64,000 bases of DNA from Achromobacter pulmonis (GCF_902859765.1 NZ_CADIJV010000018.1:41646-105645), one strand, 5' to 3'. Positions 36,673 to 46,049 are shown, numbered from the stretch's first letter. The notes: a model not told the origin generated them from the letters alone. Translations and numbers: made by a program.

Positions 36673-38352
36673 TCAGGCGCGGCCGATGGCGCGGTTGACG
36701 GCCGACGCCACCGCGTCGGGTTGGAAGGCGCGCCAGCGCGCGGCGACGTGCTGGTCGGGCCGGATCAGATAGGCAGTGCCCGTCAGCGCGTCGTAGCGCT
36801 GGGCCAGCAGCCCTTCGGCATCGACGACGCGCGCCAGGTCTTCCGGCCAGCCGGCGGCGTTGCCGCCGGGACCGGCTACCAGCACCGGCGTGACCGGCAC
36901 GGCGGCCAGGCGCAGCGCGCGCAGGGCCTGCAGCGTTTCACTATCGGGCGGGGCATCGCCGCAGAACAGCGCCAGCGTGAAGCCGGCGTCCAGGTGCGAC
37001 AGCCACCACGGCGCGTCGGCGGTGCCGCGCACCGGCGCGTCCAGCGCCACCGCGCCGGGCCGCATGCGGCCGGCGAAGGTGTCGGTGTCGGGGGTGTTTA
37101 GCGGCGAGTCCACATAGGTGGCGGGCAGCGACAGGCGGCCGCTGTTGACCAGCGCGCGTGCGAACGCATGGGTACGGGCCAGGTTCAGCACCGCGTTGCG
37201 GAAACTGCGGCTGATGTCGCTTTTGGGGGTGATGAAGTCGGTGGCGCGCGACGAATTCAGGATGTTTTCGTCGGCGGCATGCTCGCGTTCGGCGGCGTAG
37301 CTGTCGATCAGCGCTTCCGGCGCCTGGCCGGCCAGCACCAGGCGCAGCTTCCACGCCAGGTTCTCGGCATCCTGCACGCCGCTGTTGGCGCCGCGCGCGC
37401 CGAACGGCGAGACGCGGTGCGCCGAGTCGCCGGCGAACACCACGCGGCCGTGGCGGAACTTGTCCATGCGTTCGCAGGCGAAGGTGTAGACGCTGACCCA
37501 TTCCAGGTCGAACTGCGCGTCCGGGCCCAGCAGGGCGCGGATGCGCGGCAGCACGTTCTCGGGTTTGACGGCCTCGACCGGGTCGGCGTTCCAGCCCAGC
37601 TGAAAGTCGATGCGCCAGACATTGTCGGGCTGCATGTGCAGCAGCACCGATTGATTGGGGTGGAAGGGCGGGTCGAACCAGAACCAGCGCTCAGCCGGGA
37701 AGTCGGCCTTCATCTTGACGTCGGCGATCAGGAAGCGGTCGCGGAAGATGCGGCCGTGGCTTTCCTGGCCGATCAGCTTGCGCACCGGCGAGCGGGCGCC
37801 GTCACAGGCCACCAGCCAGTCGGCACGCAGCGCGTAGCCGCCCTCGGGCGTGTCGATCGACAGCACCACGCCGTCGCCCGCCTGTTCCAGGCCCACCACC
37901 TTGTTCTTCCAGCGCAGGTCGATGTTCGGTTCCTGGCGCGCCTGCTCGTACAGATAGCCTTCAGCGTAGTACTGCTGCAGGTTGATGAAGGCGGGGCGGC
38001 GGTGTCCGGGTTCGGGCAGCAGATCGAAGCGCCAGACCTCCTGGTCGCGGAAGAACACCTTGCCGACGTTCCACGACACGCCCTTGTCGACCATGCGCTG
38101 GCCGACGCCGAGGCGGTCCCAGATTTCGAGGGTGCGCTTGGAAAAGCAGATGGCGCGCGAGCCGGTGGACAGGCGGTAATCGTCGTCCAGCACCACCACC
38201 CGCACGCCCTGGCGCGCCAGATCCAGCGCCGTGGTCAGGCCGACCGGACCGGCACCCACCACCACCACCGGGTGGCGCGCCTGGGTCGCGGCGGCCTGGT
38301 CGGCGTGCTTCTCATAGGCGAACTCCATCGCCTGAAAGTCGATGTCTCCCAC
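36673..38352 (-). CDS. FAD-dependent aromatic monooxygenase (MhpA/PheA-TfdB-like)
   Basis: 559 aa. Class A flavin hydroxylase: FAD motif VVVVGAGPVGLTTALDLA near residue 28-45, the GD motif RVVFAGDSAHRVSPFGARGANSGVQDAENLAWKL split around 300-325, and the C-terminal thioredoxin-like domain of the MhpA group. Likely hydroxylates a phenolic acid with NAD(P)H. The start is GTG with AGGAGA 5 nt before it. It sits in an apparent operon with an MBL-fold protein upstream and DUF2783 downstream. Substrate unknown; 3-hydroxyphenylpropionate-like and homogentisate-pathway precursors are possibilities. Confidence 0.9.
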   Translation of the reverse strand: MGDIDFQAMEFAYEKHADQAAATQARHPVVVVGAGPVGLTTALDLARQGVRVVVLDDDYRLSTGSRAICFSKRTLEIWDRLGVGQRMVDKGVSWNVGKVFFRDQEVWRFDLLPEPGHRRPAFINLQQYYAEGYLYEQARQEPNIDLRWKNKVVGLEQAGDGVVLSIDTPEGGYALRADWLVACDGARSPVRKLIGQESHGRIFRDRFLIADVKMKADFPAERWFWFDPPFHPNQSVLLHMQPDNVWRIDFQLGWNADPVEAVKPENVLPRIRALLGPDAQFDLEWVSVYTFACERMDKFRHGRVVFAGDSAHRVSPFGARGANSGVQDAENLAWKLRLVLAGQAPEALIDSYAAEREHAADENILNSSRATDFITPKSDISRSFRNAVLNLARTHAFARALVNSGRLSLPATYVDSPLNTPDTDTFAGRMRPGAVALDAPVRGTADAPWWLSHLDAGFTLALFCGDAPPDSETLQALRALRLAAVPVTPVLVAGPGGNAAGWPEDLARVVDAEGLLAQRYDALTGTAYLIRPDQHVAARWRAFQPDAVASAVNRAIGRA

Positions 38353-38482
38353 GGTTGTCTCCTGTGTGGGTCATTTTGTTTTTTATGCGCGGCGCCGCGC
38401 GCTGCCCGCGACCCCTGGCCGGCGGGCCGTGCGGCGCCGTTTCAATCGGTGGCACAGCGGCCGGCGAACCGGCCGCGCGGGA

Positions 38483-39436
38483 TCAGCCTTCCAGCTGGGC
38501 CCACATTTCCAGGTCGCGCTTGTCGGTCCAGATGCGCGGGTGGACGTGGCCGGTGGCCTCGTCATAGGCGCGCGACACGTCGAACGGCATGCAGTGGTCG
38601 AAAATGACCCAGTCGCTGTAGCGCGGCTTCATGAAGTCGTACACCTCGCGGTAGATCGTCTTCAGGTCCTTGCCTTCGGCCACGCCGCGGTTCACCGCGC
38701 CGTACAGGTCGGTCAGGAAGGCGCGCGTGCCGGCCAGGCCCTGGCGCACTTCAGTGGCGTTCTTCAGGGCCGGGCCGCGGCCCGGCACCATCTTCTCGGC
38801 CTCGAAACCCGACAGCGCGTCCAGCGTGCTGGGCCAGTCGCGGAAATAGGCATCGCCGCAGTAGGGCGTGGATTGGTATTCGACCAGATCGCCGGCGAAC
38901 AGGATCTTCTGCTCGGGCAGCCAGGCGATGGTGTCGCCCTTGGTGTGGCCGCGGCCGACCTGCAACAGCTTGACCTCCAGGTTGCCCAGGTTGACGGTCA
39001 TCTCGCCCTTGAAGGTCATGGTGGGCCAGACCAGGCCGGGGGGAATCGATTCGGCGTTGCGGAACAGGCGCGGGAAGCGGCCGATTTCGCTGGCCTTGTC
39101 CTGCTCGCCGCGTTCGGCGATCAGGTCGTAGGTGTCGCGGCTGGCCAGGATTTCCTGGGCGTTGTAGGCCGACGCGCCGAACACGCGCACCGCGTGGTAG
39201 TGCGACAGCAGGATGTACTTGATGGGCTTGTTGGTGACTTCGCGGATGCGGCGGATGACGTCCTGCGCCATGACCGGCGTGGCCTGGGTATCGACCACCA
39301 TGACGGCCTCGTCGCCGATGATGATGCCGGTATTGGGGTCGCCTTCGGCGGTGTAGGCGTAGGCGTTGTCGGACAGCTTTTCGAACGACACGACCTTGTC
39401 GGCCAGATCGGCGTGCGAGGCGAATTGCTTGCTCAT
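38483..39436 (-). CDS. MBL-fold protein with degenerate metal site
   Basis: 317 aa from the ATG at 39436, with AAGGAG upstream. The metallo-beta-lactamase fold is clear (SHYH at 78-81, GRGHTKGDT, LFAGDLVE). The HxHxDH motif, however, reads H79-Y-H81-A-V83-R84, losing Asp and His of the second metal site, and the usual PGHGP reads PGRGP (R220). H164 and D183 remain. It is the first gene of the operon with the aromatic monooxygenase and has a near-consensus promoter. Function unknown; a ring-product hydrolase or a non-hydrolytic binder are possible. Confidence 0.88.
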   Translation of the reverse strand: MSKQFASHADLADKVVSFEKLSDNAYAYTAEGDPNTGIIIGDEAVMVVDTQATPVMAQDVIRRIREVTNKPIKYILLSHYHAVRVFGASAYNAQEILASRDTYDLIAERGEQDKASEIGRFPRLFRNAESIPPGLVWPTMTFKGEMTVNLGNLEVKLLQVGRGHTKGDTIAWLPEQKILFAGDLVEYQSTPYCGDAYFRDWPSTLDALSGFEAEKMVPGRGPALKNATEVRQGLAGTRAFLTDLYGAVNRGVAEGKDLKTIYREVYDFMKPRYSDWVIFDHCMPFDVSRAYDEATGHVHPRIWTDKRDLEMWAQLEG

Positions 39437-39478
39437 GGAGGCTCCTTCCACTGTTATAGGAATAGGGTGTGTGGACGG

Positions 39479-39524
39479 ACTATAGCGTGGCGTTAGTGGT
39501 TGTGCAATACGTTTGCTATAAACG
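39479..39524 (-). promoter_or_regulatory. promoter with upstream palindrome for the MBL-monooxygenase operon
   Basis: On the minus strand TTGCAC (39502-39507), a 17-bp spacer and TATAGT (39479-39484) form a near-consensus promoter. Immediately upstream of the -35 box CGTTT-ATAGC-AAACG (39510-39524) is a perfect inverted repeat, a likely regulator site. Confidence 0.7.
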
Positions 39525-39652
39525 AATTAACCCTTTTTGCCAGGGATTCCCCTTGGGTTTCCGCGGCCCGCCAAAATGCATCCGGGCCGCGTAGGGCGGC
39601 CCGGACGGGAACCTTTCCGGCCGGCGGCGGCCCCAGGGAGTCGGCGTGTGGG

Positions 39653-40480
39653 TCAGGCCTTCTGGCACTTCGGGCAGTAATAGGTGGCCCGCTGGCCCTG
39701 CACGATGCGCTTGATCGGCGTGCCGCAGACCCGGCAGGGCTGGCCGGCGCGCTCGTAGACCGCCGCGTGGATCTCGAAATACGCGCCCGGTTCGCCGCTG
39801 GCGCCGACGTAGTCGCGCAGGGTGCTGCCGCCGGAGGTCAGGGCGTCGGCCAGGGTGGCGCGCACCATGTCCGCCAGGCGGTCGCAGCGCGCGCGCGACA
39901 GCGTGTTGGCCGGGGTCTTGGGGTTGATGCGGGCGCGGAACAGGCTTTCGGAGGCGTAGATATTGCCCACGCCCACCACCGCCATGCCGGCCAGCAGCAC
40001 CTGCTTGATCGCGGCGCCGTGGTTCTTGAAGTGGCGGTGCAGCCAGGCGCCATCGAAGCGCGGGTCGAAGGGTTCGATGCCGAGCTTGGCCAGCAGGGGG
40101 TGGCTTTCGACCGGTCCGTCCGCGTCGGAGTGCCACAGCACCGCGCCGAAGCGGCGCGGATCATGCAGCCGCAGCACGGCCTGGTCGAAGATCCATTCGA
40201 CGTGGTCGTGCTTGCGCAGGAATTCACCGGGCGCCACGCTGCGCAGCGATCCGGACATGCCCAGATGCACGATCTGGGTGCCGTGGTCGAAGCGCAGCAG
40301 CAGGTATTTGCCGCGGCGGCCGCATTCCAGCACGGTACGGCCGCTCACCAAGGCGGGCAGCTCGGCCGGGATGGGCCAGCGCATCCGGGACTCATGGATG
40401 ACCAGCCGCGTGAGGGGGCGGCCGGTGATGACGGCGTCGATTCCGCGACGCGTGGTTTCAACTTCAGGCAGTTCCGGCAT
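39653..40480 (-). CDS. mutM: formamidopyrimidine-DNA glycosylase
   Basis: 275 aa. Removes 8-oxoguanine and formamidopyrimidines. The mature N-terminus PELPEVETTRRGI provides catalytic Pro and the PE helix, LLRFDHGTQIVHLGMSGSL has the conserved K-like loop region, and the C-terminal zinc finger CRVCGTPIKRIVQGQRATYYCPKC is complete. The ATG at 40480 is required for the catalytic proline at position 2. It diverges from the TPR gene, with only about 60-80 bp between the starts. Confidence 0.97.
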   Translation of the reverse strand: MPELPEVETTRRGIDAVITGRPLTRLVIHESRMRWPIPAELPALVSGRTVLECGRRGKYLLLRFDHGTQIVHLGMSGSLRSVAPGEFLRKHDHVEWIFDQAVLRLHDPRRFGAVLWHSDADGPVESHPLLAKLGIEPFDPRFDGAWLHRHFKNHGAAIKQVLLAGMAVVGVGNIYASESLFRARINPKTPANTLSRARCDRLADMVRATLADALTSGGSTLRDYVGASGEPGAYFEIHAAVYERAGQPCRVCGTPIKRIVQGQRATYYCPKCQKA

Positions 40481-40541
40481 GAGCCAGTGTAAGATCATCA
40501 ATTGCGTGTACGAAGATTGTGCCACCAACCGGACGGGCCGC

Positions 40542-42365
40542 GTGAAGTCGTCTTTCAAACAAATGAATATCGGGATTGCCGCGCTGGCGCTTGCGTTGGC
40601 CTCCGCCCTGGCCCCTCAGGCCCAGGCCGCCGACAGCCGGACGCGCGATGCGACCGGCCCCCGCATGGCGCCGCTGAATCGTCAACCGGAAACCGAGGTG
40701 ATCCGCCTGCGGCCAGGCCAGTTGCCGTACGTCACCCTGACCGCCGATATCTTCTATCGTGTCCTGGCCTCCGAAATCGCCGCCCAGCGCGGCATGTATG
40801 GCACGGCCGCCAGCACCATGGTCGGCCTGGCGCGCGACACCGGCGACCCCCGCCTGGCGCGCCGCGGCCTGGAGTTCCAGCTGGCCGGCGGCAACCTGCC
40901 CGGCGCGCTGGATGCGGCGCGTGTCTGGGCGCGGCTGTCGCCCAATGATCTCGAAGCCAGCTCCACCGAACTGGCGCTGGCCGCCGCCAATGGCCAGACC
41001 AAGGGCCTGTCGCAGGCGCTGCGCAACCGCATCGAGTCCTCGCACGACAAGCCGGCCGCCATCGGCCAGGCCCTGGCGGTGCTGAGCCGCCTGAACGACC
41101 GCCGCCTGGCGCTGCGCATCCTCGACGATGCCTTGAGCGACAGTGTGCGCAAGCTGCCTGCCGCCCACCTGGCGCTGGCCGATGTGGCATCGGCCGCCGG
41201 CGATTACCCGCGCGCCGCCCAAGAGGCCCGCGCCGCCCTGGCCGCCGATCCCAAGTCCGAACCGGCTGCCCAGCGCGTGCTCGAATACGGCGCCAAGGTC
41301 GATCCGCAACGCGCGCAGGCCGATGCCCGCGCCTATATCAGCCGCAATCCCAACGCGCGCAAGGTGCGGCTGATGCTGGCTGGCCAGATGGCCGACGCCG
41401 GCGATTACAACGGCGCCCTGGCCGAATTGCAGGCCATGTCGCGCCGCTCGCCCGAAGACTTCGACCTGCTCTTCATGCAGGCCCAACTGGCGTACAAGGC
41501 CGGCCAGTTGCCGCGCGCCAAGACGCTGCTGCAACAGTATCTCGAAGTCCAGAACCAGCGCCAGCGCGCCATCGTGCCAGGCGCCACCGATGCCGGCGCC
41601 GCCGCGGCCGATGCTCATGTGCTGCTTTCGCGCATTGCCGAAGACCAGGGCCAATACGACGAGGCCATCGCCGAGCTGGGCCGTATCGACGACCCGTCGC
41701 TGCGTTTCTCGGCGCGCATGCGCCAGGCCGCGCTGCGCGCCAAGTCCGGCCGCATCGACGACGCCATCAAGATGGTGGACGCCGCCTCGCCCCAGGACGA
41801 GGAAGAGCGCACCCTGGGCGTGTTGACCAAGGCCCAGATCCTGCGCGACGCGGATCGCATCGGCCAGGCCGTGTCGGTGCTGGAAGCGGCCGACCAGGCG
41901 CTGCCGGACACGGTCGAGATCAAGTACGAGCTGGCCATGCTGTACGAGCGCCAGGACCGCCTGGCCGACCTCGAACGCATGCTGCGCCAGGTCATCGCCC
42001 TGGATCCCGAACACGCCCACGCCTACAACGCGCTGGGCTACACCCTGGCCGACCACAACCAGCGCCTGCCCGAGGCCCTGGACCTGATCACCCAGGCGCT
42101 GGAACTCTCGCCCAACGACCCGTTCATCCTCGACAGCATGGGCTGGGTCAAATTCCGCATGGGCGATCAGGCCGCGGCCGCCGACTACCTGCGCCGCGCC
42201 TACAGCGTGCGGCCCGAGGCCGACATCGCCGCCCACCTGGCCGAGGTGCTCTGGACCCAGGGCAAGCGCGATCAGGCGGTCGAACTGCTGCGCGCCGCGG
42301 TCCGGAAGGATCCCAAGAACGCGACCGTGCTCGAGGTCATCAAGCGCCTTGGGGTCGCCCTGTGA
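40542..42365 (+). CDS. TPR-repeat exported protein
   Basis: 607 aa if the GTG at 40542 is used, giving MKSSFKQMNIGIAALALA with two lysines, a hydrophobic stretch and an AQA-like cleavage site near residue 29. The ATG at 40563 is an alternative but removes the positive charges. The rest is a series of TPR-like helical pairs, clearest near the C-terminus (NALGYTLADHNQRLPEALDL). Proteins of this type adjacent to lolB are common in betaproteobacteria and may serve in outer-membrane or lipoprotein assembly. Its stop overlaps the lolB start. Confidence 0.85.
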   Translation: MKSSFKQMNIGIAALALALASALAPQAQAADSRTRDATGPRMAPLNRQPETEVIRLRPGQLPYVTLTADIFYRVLASEIAAQRGMYGTAASTMVGLARDTGDPRLARRGLEFQLAGGNLPGALDAARVWARLSPNDLEASSTELALAAANGQTKGLSQALRNRIESSHDKPAAIGQALAVLSRLNDRRLALRILDDALSDSVRKLPAAHLALADVASAAGDYPRAAQEARAALAADPKSEPAAQRVLEYGAKVDPQRAQADARAYISRNPNARKVRLMLAGQMADAGDYNGALAELQAMSRRSPEDFDLLFMQAQLAYKAGQLPRAKTLLQQYLEVQNQRQRAIVPGATDAGAAAADAHVLLSRIAEDQGQYDEAIAELGRIDDPSLRFSARMRQAALRAKSGRIDDAIKMVDAASPQDEEERTLGVLTKAQILRDADRIGQAVSVLEAADQALPDTVEIKYELAMLYERQDRLADLERMLRQVIALDPEHAHAYNALGYTLADHNQRLPEALDLITQALELSPNDPFILDSMGWVKFRMGDQAAAADYLRRAYSVRPEADIAAHLAEVLWTQGKRDQAVELLRAAVRKDPKNATVLEVIKRLGVAL

Positions 42366-42964
42366 CGGTAACGCTGTGCGGCGCGCGCCTGGGCCTGGCG
42401 TGGATGCGCTGGGCGCTGTTGGCCTTGCTGGCGTTCGTGCTGGCCGCCTGCACCACCACTCCCAAGCCCATCGAAGGCGAGGCGGCCGATGCGTTTTCGC
42501 GTGTCGGGCGGTTCGCCATCACCGTCAACGAAGAAGGCGGCAAGCAGAGCGCGGTGCAGGGCGGCTTTTCGTGGTCGGACGACGGCCGGCGCTACGTGCT
42601 GGACCTGACCAACCCGCTCGGTTCGACCGAGGCGCGGGTCGAAGGGCGGCCGGGCGCGGCCAGCCTGACCAAGGCCGACGGCACCCGCCTGGTGGCCGAC
42701 AACCCCGATGCCTTGGCCGAGGATGCGCTGGGCAGTCGCATGCCGGTGTCCGGCCTGCGCGACTGGCTGCGTGGCAGGCTGGCGGGACAGCCCGATGCCA
42801 CCGATGTGTCCACCGATGATCTCGGCCGGCCGGTGGCTTTCGAGCAGGGCGGCTGGCGCGCGCGGCTCTCGCGCTACGACACGCTGGGGCCGCGGATGCT
42901 GGTGCTGGAACGCCTGGAGCCAGGCCGCCGCATCATGGTGCGCCTGGTCGTCAACCAGCCTTGA
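42362..42964 (+). CDS. lolB: outer-membrane lipoprotein insertion protein LolB
   Basis: 200 aa. Lipoprotein signal with lipobox LAAC at about residue 27-30, then FSRVGRFAITVNEEGGKQSAVQGGFSWSDDG, the LolB core pattern. It receives lipoproteins from LolA and inserts them in the outer membrane. GTG start overlapping the TPR gene's TGA (GTGA), so translationally coupled. In most relatives ispE follows directly; here a chemoreceptor gene intervenes. Confidence 0.93.
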   Translation: MTVTLCGARLGLAWMRWALLALLAFVLAACTTTPKPIEGEAADAFSRVGRFAITVNEEGGKQSAVQGGFSWSDDGRRYVLDLTNPLGSTEARVEGRPGAASLTKADGTRLVADNPDALAEDALGSRMPVSGLRDWLRGRLAGQPDATDVSTDDLGRPVAFEQGGWRARLSRYDTLGPRMLVLERLEPGRRIMVRLVVNQP

Positions 42965-43197
42965 TACCGCGGGCCGGTGGTCTGGACCCCCAGCCTCCCC
43001 GAGGCGGGGCGCCGTCCGCGCTAACACGTCTGTCTCGCTTCAATCAGCAAAGCAGCCTTGCAAAATCGAGGCTGTTACTGATTGATAGGTTCTGTTTAAC
43101 CTGAATAATTCTCCGCACACCCGCGCGCATTACCCCTGTGCGCGGCATGCAAGCCGGCGGACGCGGATCGCGCCGCCGCTTTTTACGGAGAACGGCT

Positions 43198-44796
43198 ATG
43201 TTCAGGAATACACGAATCGCGACGATGCTCTTGGGGATCATCGCGGTGTTTTTCACTTTCCAGCTGCTGGTGGGTGGCATGGGCTTCGCCGCCCTGCGCC
43301 AGACCAATCAGGACGTCGGCCAGCTCTATCGCCTTTCCGCGCTGCAGGTCAACGCCGTCAATACGGCCGCGCTGTCACTGGTGGCGGCCCGCACCGACCT
43401 GAGCCGTTACGCCAACCGGGTGACACAGGGCAATCCCGGCGACACCACCGCGCTGCGGTTGGCGCGCCAGCGCATCGCCGCGGGCGATCGCGCCTTCCAG
43501 CGCTTCGCCGGCGGCTTGTCGGCTCAGGAAAAGACCGAGTCCAAGGACCTGATCGAGGCCTACAACAACCTCAGCGCCAACCTGCAGAACGTCGGCAAGG
43601 TGCTCGAGGCCGGTGACATGGAAGCCTATTTCAAGCAGGGCACGCAGCAGGCGCAGGAACTGCTGGTGTCCGAGCGCGATGCTTTCATGCGCCGCGCCGA
43701 AGCCGCCGGCCAGGATGTGATGGACGAGATTTCGCTGTTCCACACCGCCTTCAGTTCGCTGCTGGCCGGCATCCTGGTATTGGGCCTGCTGATGGCGGTG
43801 GGCGCGCATGTGCTGATTCGCCGCATGATCGTGCGGCCGCTGCTGGAAGCCGGCGAGATCTTTCGCCGCATTGCCGATGGCGACCTGACGCGCCGCGTGG
43901 CGGATCGCGGCCGCAATGAGATCGGGGCGCTGCTGAATGCCCTGCGCGCGATGCAGGACAGCCTGGTCCGTACGGTGTCCAGCGTGCGCCGAGGGGTCGA
44001 CGAGATCAACGTCGGTGCGCGCGAGATTTCGTCCGGCAATGCCGACCTGTCCAGCCGCACCGAAGAGCAGGCCGCCTCGCTCGAGGAAACCGCCGCCAGC
44101 ATGGAAGAGCTGGCCACCACCGTGAAGCAGAACGCCGACAGCGCGCGCGAAGCCAACCGCATGGTTGCCACCTCGGCCGCCGTGGCGCAACGCGGCGGCG
44201 AGGCCGTCTCCAGCGTGGTCGAGACCATGCGTGCGATCCAGGGCAGCTCATCACGTATTTCCGACATCGTCGGCGTGATCGACGGCATCGCCTTTCAGAC
44301 CAACATTCTGGCGCTGAACGCCGCGGTGGAGGCCGCGCGCGCCGGCGAGCAGGGCAAGGGCTTCGCCGTGGTCGCCAGCGAGGTGCGCACGCTGGCCCAG
44401 CGCAGCGCCGCCGCCGCCAAGGAAATCAAGCAACTGATCGAGGATTCCGCGCAGACGGTCGGCGTTGGTGCCGCGCAGGTCGAAACCACGGGCGCCACCA
44501 TGCGCGAGATCGTCGATTCGGTGCAGCGCGTGACCGGCCTGATGGGCGAGATCTCCGCTGCATCGGAAGAACAGGCCACCGGCATTGACCAGGTCAACCG
44601 CGCCGTGACGCAGATGGATGGCGTGACCCAGCAGAACGCCGCGCTGGTGGAGCAGGCCGCCGCCGCGGCCGGCGCGCTCGAAGAGCAGGCGCGCCAGTTG
44701 GCGGGCGCCGTGGCGGTGTTCAAACTGCCGGAAGGGCAGGTGATCGAGGCGCCGGCCGAGCGCCTGGCTGGCCGCGTCGCGCCGCAGATCGCCTGA
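43198..44796 (+). CDS. methyl-accepting chemotaxis protein
   Basis: 532 aa. TM1 near the N-terminus ([19 protein letters not shown]), a periplasmic four-helix-bundle-type ligand domain (about 35-190), TM2, HAMP, then the signalling domain with hairpin tip [43 protein letters not shown]. This is the Tsr/Tar-like 36-heptad class by eye. No C-terminal NWETF-like CheR tether is present. The ATG at 43198 follows GGAG at 8-9 nt. It sits alone between lolB and ispE, with 233 bp upstream and 110 bp downstream. Ligand unknown. Confidence 0.92.
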   Translation: MFRNTRIATMLLGIIAVFFTFQLLVGGMGFAALRQTNQDVGQLYRLSALQVNAVNTAALSLVAARTDLSRYANRVTQGNPGDTTALRLARQRIAAGDRAFQRFAGGLSAQEKTESKDLIEAYNNLSANLQNVGKVLEAGDMEAYFKQGTQQAQELLVSERDAFMRRAEAAGQDVMDEISLFHTAFSSLLAGILVLGLLMAVGAHVLIRRMIVRPLLEAGEIFRRIADGDLTRRVADRGRNEIGALLNALRAMQDSLVRTVSSVRRGVDEINVGAREISSGNADLSSRTEEQAASLEETAASMEELATTVKQNADSAREANRMVATSAAVAQRGGEAVSSVVETMRAIQGSSSRISDIVGVIDGIAFQTNILALNAAVEAARAGEQGKGFAVVASEVRTLAQRSAAAAKEIKQLIEDSAQTVGVGAAQVETTGATMREIVDSVQRVTGLMGEISAASEEQATGIDQVNRAVTQMDGVTQQNAALVEQAAAAAGALEEQARQLAGAVAVFKLPEGQVIEAPAERLAGRVAPQIA

Positions 44797-44906
44797 TGAT
44801 CCGGGGCCGCTGGGCGGGTGCCGGCGGCCCGGCTTTGCCACGCCCGGCGCCTGCGCGTGCGCCTGATCGCTAAAATCGACGCATCCGTCTTTTTTCCCGA
44901 TCCGCC

Positions 44907-45836
44907 GTGACCCTCTACGACGTACCCGCGCCCGCCAAGGTGAACCTGTTCCTGCATGTGGTGGGCCGCCGTCCCGACGGCTACCACCTGCTGCAGACTG
45001 CCTTCCGCTTCATCGACCTGTGCGACACGCTGCATTTCGAGGCGCGCGCCGACGGCGTCATCAGCCGCGCCACGGCATTGCCGGGCGTGTCCGAGCAGGA
45101 CGACCTCACCTTGCGCGCCGCGCGCGCCCTGCAACAGGCCACCGGCACGCGCCAGGGCGCGCAGATCGCGCTGGAAAAACGCATTCCGCAGGGCGGCGGC
45201 CTGGGCGGCGGTTCGAGCGATGCGGCCACCGTGCTGATCGCCTTGAACCGCCTGTGGGGCACCGGTCTGTCGCGGCGCGAATTGATGGACCTGGCTCTGC
45301 CGCTGGGCGCCGACGTGCCGGTGTTCGTGTTCGGCCAGTCTGCTTTTGCCGAGGGCGTGGGCGAAAAGCTGACCGCGCTGGACCTGCCGGCGCGGGCCTA
45401 TCTGGTGGCGCAGCCGGACGTCAGCGTGCCGACCGCTGGAATTTTTTCCGCCCCCGATTTGACAAGAGACTCTTCTTACATCACAATAGCGGACTTTCTT
45501 GCTTCGCCAACATTTTCCTTCGGGAAAAATGATCTGGAGCCGGTGGTCTACCGTCTTTATCCTGAGGTTCTCAGGGCATCGCGGTGGCTTGCAGAGCAGG
45601 GTGTGTTGAAAAACACAGGTACCCAAGTTCGCATGTCGGGATCTGGTGCGTGTTTATACGCCGAGTTTTCCGAACTTTCGGAGGCCGTTTTGGCGAAAAC
45701 GGAAATTACCGCTACAATGCGCGGCGCTGTTGAAGCAAACTGCAAATCACACAGCACAACGCATCCACGGTTCCGGTTGGTACAGGCGTGTCCTGGGTTG
45801 ACTGAACATCCGTTGCGGAATTGGATTGCAAGATAG
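44907..45836 (+). CDS. ispE: 4-diphosphocytidyl-2-C-methyl-D-erythritol kinase
   Basis: 309 aa. GHMP kinase of the MEP isoprenoid pathway. [21 protein letters not shown] at the N-terminus, ATP loop [16 protein letters not shown], and the C-terminal [12 protein letters not shown] motif are intact, so the enzyme should be functional. GTG start. Composition changes abruptly: 75% GC at 45181-45240 but 45% at 45481-45540 and 50% at 45661-45720 (direct counts). The AT-rich third also contains two good promoters reading towards tRNA-Gln. The stop is one base before the tRNA. Confidence 0.95.
   Translation: MTLYDVPAPAKVNLFLHVVGRRPDGYHLLQTAFRFIDLCDTLHFEARADGVISRATALPGVSEQDDLTLRAARALQQATGTRQGAQIALEKRIPQGGGLGGGSSDAATVLIALNRLWGTGLSRRELMDLALPLGADVPVFVFGQSAFAEGVGEKLTALDLPARAYLVAQPDVSVPTAGIFSAPDLTRDSSYITIADFLASPTFSFGKNDLEPVVYRLYPEVLRASRWLAEQGVLKNTGTQVRMSGSGACLYAEFSELSEAVLAKTEITATMRGAVEANCKSHSTTHPRFRLVQACPGLTEHPLRNWIAR
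45459..45487 (+). promoter_or_regulatory. promoter inside ispE
   Basis: TTGACA (45459-45464), 17-bp spacer, CACAAT (45482-45487), within the AT-rich third of ispE. Perfect -35 box. Confidence 0.55.
45690..45718 (+). promoter_or_regulatory. probable tRNA-Gln promoter inside ispE
   Basis: TTGGCG (45690-45695), 17-bp spacer, TACAAT (45713-45718). Predicted start about 45725, 113 nt before the mature tRNA. Confidence 0.6.
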
Positions 45837-45837
45837 T

Positions 45838-45914
45838 TGGGGAGTCGCCAAGCTGGTTAAGGCACCGGATTTTGATTCCGGCATGCGAAGGTTCGAATCC
45901 TTCCTCCCCAGCCA
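45838..45914 (+). tRNA. tRNA-Gln (anticodon TTG)
   Basis: Acceptor stem TGGGGAG/CTCCCCA, anticodon stem-loop CCGGA-TTTTGAT-TCCGG giving anticodon TTG, T-arm GGTTCGAATCC, discriminator G and encoded CCA. It reads CAA codons. Located between ispE and prs in the usual betaproteobacterial order. Confidence 0.97.
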
Positions 45915-45930
45915 ACCGAATACATAACAA

Positions 45931-45980
45931 AGCTGTTGAACACGCCTGTAAGACACTGGCCCGGGTTCAGCAGCTTTTTT
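45931..45980 (+). terminator. terminator after tRNA-Gln
   Basis: AGCTGTTGAAC (45931-45941) pairs with GTTCAGCAGCT (45965-45975), one G-U pair, followed by TTTTT. The loop is unusually long at 23 nt. Confidence 0.7.
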
Positions 45981-46049
45981 ATTTTCCGGTGTCAGCAGGT
46001 TCCCGCATCACCTCGTTAGTGTCTCAAAACGACCATCGCATCATCCATC

